Virus record (IMG/VR): IMGVR_UViG_3300029309_000330
Span: 2,404 to 24,597 of that record
DNA from: a virus
Reading direction: 5' to 3' (one strand)
Length of the DNA: 22,194 nt
Below the pieces are notes generated by a model. It saw only the letters and a program-made list of their open reading frames with translations, ran no database searches and was not told the origin of the DNA. A program made the position numbers and the translations under genes. This document shows, piece by piece, positions 16,131-22,194 of the stretch. Each line of letters starts with the position of its first letter. The stretch's first letter is position 1.

Positions 16131-16962
16131 TTGGTTTCTCCTTATTATCTAACAGTTTAGTATTGAGCGAGTCTTCATCGTACAGCTTAAATCCTCTTCG
16201 CTCTGCGAATTTTACAGATTCACCAGAGAATTTATCAGCGCACGCTTCTAACCATTGCATGGTCATTTCGTGAGTTGGCGCTTTACCTTCGTCCATCAAC
16301 TTATTTTCCATTTTTAAATAAGCATAGATTTCGGCTTGTGCCTGAGCACTATTTATACCCATGTCAAAGAGATAAATCAAGTTACCTTCGTCAATAACTC
16401 CACCTCTTGCACGAGCAGCATTCAGAGCCTGTTTCATACACGTCATTACGTGATATCTAGCCTCCTCTTTTTCGTACTCTTCCTCTGTGATATCATCTTT
16501 ACCCAACTTCTTCAATATACTTTTATATTGATTGGTAAAGAAGTTCATCTTCCTGATGGCACCAGATACTGAATTCTGTATGTTATTCATGTTTACTTTG
16601 ACCTCTAGGATCTCAGTTTCTAATAGTTCTCTTTCCAGCTCATCTTTGTAGTCTCCATCAGCTAATTTCTTTTCTTTCTGACGAAGCTCTATATCCTTCT
16701 TCATCATTTTAAGCTGTGCCTCTTCCAGAGCCATTCTGGTTTTATCCAGTTCAGCCAGTGTGTGTTTGACTGATCTGATAGGTGTGATCGCTGTGACATC
16801 CAACATCACTCCCATAAACTGTGAGTGTGATTTGTAGAAGTTTGAGCTTGATTGTTTTATCGCTGGTAGTGTTGCGTTGATGTTGGTCAACATCTGTTTA
16901 TACTCTTTCTTGACCAGTGGTGAGTTTGATAGTTTCTGTATTACCAGATCTTTAGATGACAT
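16111..16962 (-). CDS. Coiled-coil helical protein, 283 aa, unknown function
   Basis: The protein starts MSSKDLVIQKLSNSPLVKKEY and is strongly charged and helical. Residues about 63-135 (LAELDKTRMALEEAQLKMMK and onward) read as a long coiled coil, followed by 'GAIRKMNFFTNQYKSILKKL'. The C-terminal third contains 'NAARARGGVIDEGNLIYLFD' and 'MTMQWLEACADKF', which look like a globular helical domain. An AAAGGAG lies just upstream of the ATG, and a 62-base gap separates it from the preceding propeller gene, the largest gap in the window. It is unlike its beta-rich neighbours in composition. I know similar hypothetical proteins from marine phages. A chaperone for fibre folding or an internal protein would both be possible; neither is shown. 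Confidence 0.75.
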   Translation of the reverse strand: MSSKDLVIQKLSNSPLVKKEYKQMLTNINATLPAIKQSSSNFYKSHSQFMGVMLDVTAITPIRSVKHTLAELDKTRMALEEAQLKMMKKDIELRQKEKKLADGDYKDELERELLETEILEVKVNMNNIQNSVSGAIRKMNFFTNQYKSILKKLGKDDITEEEYEKEEARYHVMTCMKQALNAARARGGVIDEGNLIYLFDMGINSAQAQAEIYAYLKMENKLMDEGKAPTHEMTMQWLEACADKFSGESVKFAERRGFKLYDEDSLNTKLLDNKEKPNGKQDS

Positions 16963-17024
16963 ATTTTTCTCCTTTATAATTTAGCATGTATATGATCATG
17001 TTGTGGGTTTTATACTATAGAATC
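16963..17024 (-). other. 62-base intergenic gap, possible promoter
   Basis: This is the longest noncoding gap in the window. On the coding strand it is AT-rich and contains TATAGTATAAAAC, a perfect ATGATCAT palindrome (16992-16999) and the Shine-Dalgarno AAAGGAG of the coiled-coil gene. A sigma70-like or phage promoter could sit here, but no convincing -35 box is visible and the AT-richness makes chance matches likely. No hairpin followed by a T-run is seen, so it does not look like a terminator. Confidence 0.25.
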
Positions 17025-18935
17025 TTATGAAAGTCCACCGTGTCCGTTAGCAAACCCTGCTAGATTATTTCTGCCAGTAGATAAATCTCCATAGTCAGTA
17101 GCATTACCAGTTGAAGCTATGGTTACTTTTTCAATAGTTTCTCTTGGAGATGCTCTTCCTGCAAAAATACCTCTTGTATTATTACTAACACCGCATCCAA
17201 TAGAATCTACTGGTGGAGTAGATGCAGGATCTCCAAAATCTGTTGCATTACCTGTTGAGGCAATAGTTATATAATCGATAACAGAAGATGCTCCTGGTTG
17301 ATTACCACAATAAAACACACCTCTTACAGAAGATGAACAACCACTTAAATATCTTCTCGCTTCAGTTAAATCTCCAAAATCTGTCGCATTACCTGTTGAT
17401 GCGATTGTAACATATTGTATTATGTTTGTGTTAGCTGGAGCAGTTTGACCTCCTCCAGAAATCCCTCTAGTTGAACTAGCTAATCCTGCATTATCACTTA
17501 TCACACTAGTAGCATCTCCAAAATCTGTAGCATCACCTATGGTAGCTATAGTTATATAATCAATTGTATTTACTACACTAGGACTGTGTCCTCCTATCAT
17601 AACTGCTCTCGTTTGATTAGAAGCTCCTGTTCCTCTTCTTCTAGCAACTGTTAAATCTCCAAAGTCAGCATTGTTGCCTTTAGTTGATATTGTCACATAC
17701 GATATTGAGTTTATATTAGTTGGACTAACATACCCACCTGCAAAAATACCTCTAGTATCACTAGCGGCAGCAGCGGCAGAATTAAATGCAGCTGAAGCTG
17801 TTATATCTCCAAAATCTACAGAATTACCATCAGCTGATATAGTTATAAAATCAATTACATTACTATTTCCTGGATTTACTCCTCCACCAAATACTCCAAT
17901 GTCTCCCACACCTAAACCTCTTGGTACAACTTTACCTGTTGGTGAATAAAGTTCCGGGGCTCTTTGATTAAATGTTTGTAGACCACCATGACCATTTGAA
18001 GTTGCGTGTGCAGCCGTTCTTGCAACAGTTAAATCTCCAAAGTCTGTCGCATTAGCGGCAGACGCTATTATTTTTTGTTCAATAACATTACTAACACTTC
18101 CTTTTGCAAATAATCCTAATATGCTATTTGAAGTTCCTCTTCCATTTTCAGTTGTTCCAGAAAGTGAATCACCGTAATCAACAGCATTTCCTAAACTTCC
18201 AAATTGAATTGTTTCTATTTTTTCTCTTGTAGAACTATCTTGTCCACCAGCCATAACCATTCTAGTTTGACTTCCAAAACTTGATTGGCTTCTTTGAGCA
18301 GCACCCAAGTTTCCAAAATCTACTCCATTACCTGTTGTGGCAAGTTCAAAAAAATCTATTGTATCTACATTAGATGGAGTATTTCCTCCTGCTTTTATTC
18401 CTCTTGTTGGATTAGCCGTACAAGTAGGTAAAGCAGTTGCAGCTTGTGTATCTCCAAAATCTGTTGCATTACCTAAAGTAGCGATGTTAACTGAATCAAC
18501 TGTATTAACACGAGAAGGTGTTAATCCATCAACACTTAAACATCTAATGTTGTTACTCATCCCTGCTAGATAACTTCTAGCGGCTGTTAAATTTCCAAAA
18601 TCTGCAAAATTACCTGTAGATGCAAAATGAACATAATCTATTATATCTGTATTTGGGTGACCACCACAAGAAAGTCCTCTAACAAAACTTCCTCCCCCTG
18701 CATTTAAATCTCTTGCAACAGATAAATCTCCAAAATCAATTGCATTACCTGCCGTGCTAGTTTGAAAATAATCTACTACAGTTGATGAACTTGGGGCTCC
18801 ACCACCCATCCATATAGCTCTAACGGCTCCTGTGTTAGAATTAGGATAAGTTCCATCACCTTTTATATTTTTAGTAATATCATTGATTTTCCAAAGCCCT
18901 CTTGCTTGGTCTCGTCTAGGATAACTGTCCGACAT
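17025..18935 (-). CDS. Propeller-repeat protein A: two six-repeat modules
   Basis: A 636-residue protein, first of the propeller series in transcription order. It begins MSDSYPRRDQARGLWKINDI; the Trp15 region matches the N-terminal anchor of proteins B and D. Module 1 (residues 38-319) contains six repeats and ends SNGHGGL. A 26-residue linker with 'QRAPELYSPTG' follows, and module 2 (346-635) contains six more and ends ANGHGGLS. Typical repeats contain 'VNTIDYITIATIGDATDFGD'. A few repeats are degenerate (for example the sixth, with 'ASAANATDFGDL'), as in old internal duplications. AGGAGG lies 8 bases upstream of the ATG. The strict 6+6 count and closing motif suggest two closed six-bladed propellers side by side. 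A function as fibre or adhesin is inferred from location between tail genes. Confidence 0.78.
   Translation of the reverse strand: MSDSYPRRDQARGLWKINDITKNIKGDGTYPNSNTGAVRAIWMGGGAPSSSTVVDYFQTSTAGNAIDFGDLSVARDLNAGGGSFVRGLSCGGHPNTDIIDYVHFASTGNFADFGNLTAARSYLAGMSNNIRCLSVDGLTPSRVNTVDSVNIATLGNATDFGDTQAATALPTCTANPTRGIKAGGNTPSNVDTIDFFELATTGNGVDFGNLGAAQRSQSSFGSQTRMVMAGGQDSSTREKIETIQFGSLGNAVDYGDSLSGTTENGRGTSNSILGLFAKGSVSNVIEQKIIASAANATDFGDLTVARTAAHATSNGHGGLQTFNQRAPELYSPTGKVVPRGLGVGDIGVFGGGVNPGNSNVIDFITISADGNSVDFGDITASAAFNSAAAAASDTRGIFAGGYVSPTNINSISYVTISTKGNNADFGDLTVARRRGTGASNQTRAVMIGGHSPSVVNTIDYITIATIGDATDFGDATSVISDNAGLASSTRGISGGGQTAPANTNIIQYVTIASTGNATDFGDLTEARRYLSGCSSSVRGVFYCGNQPGASSVIDYITIASTGNATDFGDPASTPPVDSIGCGVSNNTRGIFAGRASPRETIEKVTIASTGNATDYGDLSTGRNNLAGFANGHGGLS
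17031..18824 (-). repeat. Array of twelve ~140-base coding repeats (protein A)
   Basis: Twelve repeats of the same type as at 10809-15734, in two blocks of six: about 17979-18824 and 17031-17900. They are separated from the second array by the coiled-coil and 96-residue genes. Confidence 0.85.
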
Positions 18936-18947
18936 CGGTTAGTCCTC

Positions 18948-19307
18948 CTACGCGTCGTCTATCAGTTCGTATGATATTGTGACTACTAGTGTTGATGCTG
19001 CTGATGCTCCGCCTCTGATAAGATCAGTTTCTTGTAAATAGAAAGATGAATTTTTATCTATTACATCAACTGAAGCGTGAGCTGGAACTGTAAGTTCATC
19101 AGCTAGTTCTTTGTGTGTTCCTGAAACTTCTGAATCAATTGTAACTGTCGCGTCGTTGTCTGTTACGTTTGTGACCCTAATTAGATTTATTTTATTAACT
19201 TGATCTGCTGCTGCAGTCAATAAAGTTGTTGTTAAAGTTGTTCCTAAATCAGCCACCGCTGATTTACCGTTAATCGTTGATACATTAACTATGTTTGGTG
19301 CTGCCAT
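18948..19307 (-). CDS. Small beta-sandwich structural protein, 119 aa
   Basis: The protein begins MAAPNIVNVSTINGKSAVAD and shows alternating strands: 'KINLIRVTNVTDNDATVTID', 'ELTVPAHASVDVIDKNSSFY' and a last strand 'TLVVTISYELIDDA'. The pattern (a variable loop after 'VTNV', then 'VPAHAS...VIDKNSSFYLQETD') is one I know from many marine myo- and podovirus contigs near tail or fibre genes, where it is annotated as a virion structural protein. It resembles in layout the 113-residue protein at 6116-6457. AGGAG sits about eight bases upstream of the ATG at 19307. It has no cysteines and no membrane segment. It is probably an oligomeric tail or baseplate accessory; the precise role is not known. 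Confidence 0.75.
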   Translation of the reverse strand: MAAPNIVNVSTINGKSAVADLGTTLTTTLLTAAADQVNKINLIRVTNVTDNDATVTIDSEVSGTHKELADELTVPAHASVDVIDKNSSFYLQETDLIRGGASAASTLVVTISYELIDDA

Positions 19308-19329
19308 TTTTTATTCTCCTAAACTCCTT

Positions 19330-20157
19330 TTATCCGAAAACTATCGCCGCTGCAATAGCTTTTCCCATTGATATACCGCTTGAAGGCGTTGTAAAACTTA
19401 ATGTTCCAGAACCGTCGGTCTGAAGCACTTGACCACTACTACCATCTGCTGCGGGAAATGTCAAAGCATCAATAGTTACTGTTCCTGAACCTTTTGGCTG
19501 TATAGATACACCAATATTAGTGTCTCCACCAGATGCAGTAAAAGATGGTTTGTTCCCTGTAGCTGCGTTCGCATATGTCAATTGATTAACTGCAGAACTT
19601 GTGGCTGTTAATAAAAATAATTCATTGCCATTTGTATCTAAAATAGATGTTCCTATTTTAGGTGATGTTAATGTTTTGTTTGTTAAAGTCTGTGTGCCAG
19701 TCTCGGTTACTGTGCCTGCTGTGGCTAATGATATTTCTACTATATCAGGATTAGTTGAGTCGTTAGCTTTTGCAACAACTAATTTATCTCCTTTATCTGT
19801 GGCAGAAAAAGTTACAGAACTTCCTGATCCAGAGGCATATTTAAACTGAACTGTGTAAGAACCAGAGCTAGAGTTTCTTAAAAAATAAAAATTTTGTGTA
19901 TCTAAAGGGATTGTAACAACTGCGTTACCAGATAAGGATCCAGTAAATTCTATTGTTCTGTGAGACATCACAGCACCAGTCGACCCATCTGAAACAGATA
20001 ATGTTACTGTTCCACCACTAGTCAATGCCTGTTGTGTAAATCCACCGGCTATCTGTTCTATGATTTCTAAATTGGTATTGGTCTTCGTACCCCAAGTTCC
20101 GGCGTTTTCTCCGGTTGCTTGATATTCTACACCTAAAGGTGAATATGTTGATGCCAT
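19330..20157 (-). CDS. Tail-fibre-like protein, 275 aa
   Basis: It opens MASTYSPLGVEYQATGENAG and then 'TWGTKTNTNLEIIEQIAGG', a start that recurs in marine phage fibre proteins. The middle is Ser/Thr/Gly-rich beta sequence (residues 45-130) with 'QNFYFLRNSSSGSYTVQF'. 'TQTLTNKTLTSPKIGT' near 155-170 is the 'LTNKTLTSP' element common in phage fibres. It continues with 'VSIQPKGSGTVTID' and ends 'MGKAIAAAIVFG'. These are consistent with a trimeric beta-structured fibre or collar protein. AGGAG is about eight bases upstream of the ATG. The 'SGGDTNIGVSIQPKGSG' segment resembles hypervariable fibre tips only in composition. Attachment or adhesion function is inferred from family style and the neighbouring repeat proteins. 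Confidence 0.75.
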   Translation of the reverse strand: MASTYSPLGVEYQATGENAGTWGTKTNTNLEIIEQIAGGFTQQALTSGGTVTLSVSDGSTGAVMSHRTIEFTGSLSGNAVVTIPLDTQNFYFLRNSSSGSYTVQFKYASGSGSSVTFSATDKGDKLVVAKANDSTNPDIVEISLATAGTVTETGTQTLTNKTLTSPKIGTSILDTNGNELFLLTATSSAVNQLTYANAATGNKPSFTASGGDTNIGVSIQPKGSGTVTIDALTFPAADGSSGQVLQTDGSGTLSFTTPSSGISMGKAIAAAIVFG

Positions 20158-20167
20158 AATTTATCTC

Positions 20168-21109
20168 CTATGCAGCGTCACTATAACTTGTATTTGATCC
20201 ACTTGCAACATCCGAATATGTATCATTCGAACCTGTCGAAACATTACTATATGATGTATTTGAACCAGTGTCAACATCGCCATATGCGAAGATATCAACT
20301 GTTCCAATACTAGAGGTGATAGACTGACCAGTTAATCCAACCTGCATATCAGCAACTGTAACTGATCCAACACTAGCACTAAATGATACTCCGGTTAATC
20401 CTATGGTTAAATCATTAGGATCTAAAGCTCCAACACTAGCTGTAGCAGATTGACCTGTTGGTTGTGCTACTGCACCACCTAATCCAATAAGAGAACCTTC
20501 TTGTGCCTCCATTGATAAACCACTTACTATAGCAGTTGCATTTGGTATTGTAAGAGAACCTAAAGATGAAGTTACTAACTGTCCAGATAATGTAACTTCT
20601 TGTTCTGATATTCCTGTAGCCGTTCCTTGCGCTGATGTTATAGAAAGCCCTGAAGGCTGAACAGTTTCGTTTGGTGCAAATGCGGTCCCTTGTGAAACAG
20701 TAACTGATAATCCTGTTAGACCAATTGTTAGATCATTAACACCAGGAGCGCCTATTGCTGAAGTTATAGATTGACCTGTTAATCCAACTGACATCTCTGT
20801 TGGTGAAATAGAACCAACAGAAAAAGTTGCTGACACTCCATCAAATCCAACACCTATATCTGGTAAACTTATCGAACCAACAGATGCGGTTGTGGATTGT
20901 CCTGTTAGTGTAAGATTAACATCATCAACTGTTACAGATCCAACACTAGCTGATATTGATAAACCAGATGGTTGAGCAACAGCGTCTGATAATTGACCCC
21001 ATTCGTCCTCACCCCAAGACTTTGCACCCCAACCTGTTTTTAAAGTTACAGCACTATTCCAATTAGCCTGTCCCCAGGTTAACCGGCCCCATCCTGAAGT
21101 CACCGACAT
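20168..21109 (-). CDS. GWG-motif protein with eleven 21-residue repeats
   Basis: A 313-residue protein with three parts. Residues 1-40 hold a GWG/WG pattern (GWGRLTWGQANW, GWGAKSWGEDEWG). Residues 45-277 are eleven tandem repeats of 21 (twice 22) residues with the core (L/P)(T/S)G(Q/L)SITxSxG. Residues 279-311 are three copies of an 11-residue unit, for example 'VSTGSNDTYSD', with AA at the end. The even period suggests a stacked beta structure (solenoid or triple beta fibre). It contains no Cys and few charged residues. GGAGG lies about seven bases upstream of the ATG. Proteins with the same GWG start are frequent in marine phage structural operons. It is most likely a fibre or virion decoration protein; the target is unknown. 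Confidence 0.78.
   Translation of the reverse strand: MSVTSGWGRLTWGQANWNSAVTLKTGWGAKSWGEDEWGQLSDAVAQPSGLSISASVGSVTVDDVNLTLTGQSTTASVGSISLPDIGVGFDGVSATFSVGSISPTEMSVGLTGQSITSAIGAPGVNDLTIGLTGLSVTVSQGTAFAPNETVQPSGLSITSAQGTATGISEQEVTLSGQLVTSSLGSLTIPNATAIVSGLSMEAQEGSLIGLGGAVAQPTGQSATASVGALDPNDLTIGLTGVSFSASVGSVTVADMQVGLTGQSITSSIGTVDIFAYGDVDTGSNTSYSNVSTGSNDTYSDVASGSNTSYSDAA
20177..20275 (-). repeat. Three tandem 33-base coding repeats
   Basis: Three 33-base units encode an 11-residue motif of the form V(D/S/A)(T/S)GSN(T/D)(S/T)YS(N/D) at the very C-terminus of the GWG protein. Their period differs from that of the 63-base repeats next to them. Confidence 0.8.
20279..20977 (-). repeat. Eleven tandem 63-base coding repeats
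   Basis: Eleven units of 63 bases (two of 66) encode the 21-residue repeats of the GWG protein. Similarity is clear at protein level (glycines at fixed positions: TGxS and SxG) and weaker in DNA. Confidence 0.8.
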
Positions 21110-21119
21110 GGTTGACCTC

Positions 21120-21572
21120 CTATGCTAATCTGATTATCGCGTTACTTGCGTCTGCTGCTGGAAATTCTATTTTAAAAGTTCCGTTACTTGCTGTCTTATC
21201 ACCACCAAAAGCTATAATTGCTACAGCATCAGTTGTTCCTGAACCACCATCTGTTGTAGTATTATAAATCATTGCTCCGTTTGCGGTGAAAGATGCAGAA
21301 GAATAAGTTACATCTGCAAAATCAACAAAAGCTGTTGTTGATGAAAGAGAAACACCATTGTTTGTAAGTGTGGCTCCACCTGCAGAGTATGCAGAGCCTG
21401 ATGTATTTGATATCTCGTTTGACGTAGAGTAATCAGTTGTGGCTGCACCTAGTGAAGCAGAACTTGTAAAGAGAGCTATCTTAAAAGTGTGTCCACCTGA
21501 AGATTCAAAACTGTGTTTACCCTGTAAAAGTTCTTGTTTAAAACTTGAACATATTGCCGATGATATTGCCAT
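21120..21572 (-). CDS. Conserved phage structural protein, 150 aa
   Basis: It begins MAISSAICSSFKQELLQGKH, then 'HTFKIALFTSSASLGAATTD' and 'EISNTSGSAYSAGGATLTN', and ends 'FPAADASNAIIRLA'. This combination (SFKQELL, TFKIALF, FVDFADV, FPAADASNAIIRL) is one of the most recurrent small structural proteins that I know from marine phage contigs. It usually sits just after the head-tail adaptor, as here. The predicted fold is all-beta, with Ser/Thr/Ala-rich loops. AGGAG lies nine bases upstream of the ATG at 21572, eleven bases after the adaptor stop. Its exact role (decoration, tail ring or fibre base) is not established to my knowledge. Confidence 0.78.
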   Translation of the reverse strand: MAISSAICSSFKQELLQGKHSFESSGGHTFKIALFTSSASLGAATTDYSTSNEISNTSGSAYSAGGATLTNNGVSLSSTTAFVDFADVTYSSASFTANGAMIYNTTTDGGSGTTDAVAIIAFGGDKTASNGTFKIEFPAADASNAIIRLA

Positions 21573-21583
21573 AATCTATTCTC

Positions 21584-22194
21584 CTACGGGTTTGCTGAGG
21601 TTACTGGTATACGAACAGCGCCATCAGTGTAGTCATCTCTTCGTCTTCTACCAACTTGCTCGTTAGCAAACTTCTGTACCTCTTGTTTATATTTATTTTC
21701 ATACAAAGTCAACATGTCTATCGGACCTTTTAAAAAGCCATAAGCCTCTGATAGACAGCAGTATAATAGTCCATTTGGAAAATTAAGACTGATATAATTA
21801 GTATCATTATCTTCTAAAAGATCAGGCATTTTGTTAAAATGAACTCTAAATCTATAAGTTGTGTTTGGTGTAGGAGCTACAAATATTCTTCCTGAATTAG
21901 TATCCGCCTCACCTGTAGCACCACCAAACATCGCATAATATTTAGGTTGACCTTGAGCCGCTGAAGTTCCTGTAACATCTTGATACTCTTGAAGATATGT
22001 TACATCTTTCTTTTCTAGCCATCTGTTAGCTCCTGTAATAGCTGATCCGTTTGTATCGTAAACCTGTATACCTCTTATAAATACAGCTCCTGCAGGACAG
22101 TTAATAGACTCCTGGCCAGCAACAAAATTACCTAATTGTTGTTTCCTGTCTGCATCGATGGGCACATCTCTGAATATTCTGTACTGTGCATTTA
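21584..22194 (-). CDS. Head-tail adaptor (tail tubular A/gp4-like), 5' end cut by window
   Basis: The open frame runs past the right edge. The nine codons before the GTG at 22165 read in frame as NAQYRIFRD, continuing naturally into VPIDADRKQQLGNF, so 22165 is not the true start and the N-terminus is missing. The family style ('YRIFRDVPID', 'NRWLEKKDVTYLQEYQD', 'IFVAPTPNTTYRFRVHFNKM', then 'NFPNGLLYCCLSEAYGFLKG') is that of phage adaptor or tail-tubular-A proteins. These form a ring below the portal and connect head to nozzle. The C-terminal part is basic (VGRRRRDDYTDG). With the nozzle gene at 6621-8804 it forms the short-tail core. The visible part is 203 residues, close to the usual size, so only a small N-terminal piece should be missing. 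Confidence 0.8.
   Translation of the reverse strand, partial: NAQYRIFRDVPIDADRKQQLGNFVAGQESINCPAGAVFIRGIQVYDTNGSAITGANRWLEKKDVTYLQEYQDVTGTSAAQGQPKYYAMFGGATGEADTNSGRIFVAPTPNTTYRFRVHFNKMPDLLEDNDTNYISLNFPNGLLYCCLSEAYGFLKGPIDMLTLYENKYKQEVQKFANEQVGRRRRDDYTDGAVRIPVTSANP

Noticed and set aside
10809-18824. Regularly spaced short repeats resembling a CRISPR array
   Set aside because: The period is about 140 bases, the cores vary, and the repeats are in frame within long proteins; they encode propeller units.
17025-18935. Annotation as a bacterial kelch or RCC1 regulator
   Set aside because: The repeat lacks the RCC1 and classical kelch signatures that I know, and the gene lies inside a phage structural operon.
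22163-22165. GTG at 22165 as the true start of the adaptor gene
   Set aside because: The frame stays open to the window edge and the upstream residues read as family-like sequence (YRIFRD), so the gene is cut by the window.

Overview
The window is a compact late-gene (virion structure) block of a marine tailed phage. All 22 genes I can support lie on the minus strand, so transcription runs from the right end to the left end. Spacing is very tight: most gaps are under 25 bases, and seven junctions are one-base TAATG overlaps. I see no RNA genes, integrase, transposon or CRISPR. The DNA is AT-rich with many AGA arginine codons. Several proteins have a style I associate with uncultured marine phages and SAR11-type podoviruses: GGRIG motifs, a nozzle protein starting MLQKIGFQPGINKQ, GWG..WG repeats, and a C-terminal 'NEFVFTADAVRNAG' block. 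A P22-like nozzle and no visible tape measure or sheath argue for a short-tailed (podovirus-like) virion. The host and phage type are inference.

Layout in transcription order. At the right edge is a head-tail adaptor gene cut by the window (21584-22194). Next come four small or medium beta-rich structural genes (18948-21572), one built of eleven 21-residue repeats. The centre (10809-18935) is the most striking part: four large proteins made of a ~47-residue repeat ending in a 'GNATDFGDL' motif. I count 42 repeats arranged strictly as seven blocks of six (2+2+1+2), each block closed by the motif HGGL. This looks like an array of six-bladed beta-propellers. One of these proteins carries an N-terminal cupredoxin-like domain with a complete-looking type 1 copper site. 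A coiled-coil protein and a 96-residue protein sit between the first and second propeller genes.

Downstream (8821-10788) is a three-enzyme cassette: a sulfotransferase and two different 2-oxoglutarate/Fe(II) oxygenases. It lies between the propeller genes and the nozzle gene, which suggests modification of a virion protein or a surface glycan. The left third holds the tail nozzle (6621-8804), three tiny or small genes joined by TAATG overlaps, and four large or medium proteins that look like internal or DNA-ejection proteins. The last of these starts with TTG at 1207 and runs off the left edge.

The genes together would build the portal-proximal tail (adaptor, nozzle), an elaborate receptor-binding or adhesion apparatus (propellers and repeat fibres), and the proteins ejected with the DNA. 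The observations most worth a second look are the six-blade modularity, the copper-site domain, the reuse of the HGGL codons as ribosome binding sites for the next propeller gene, and the enzyme cassette.
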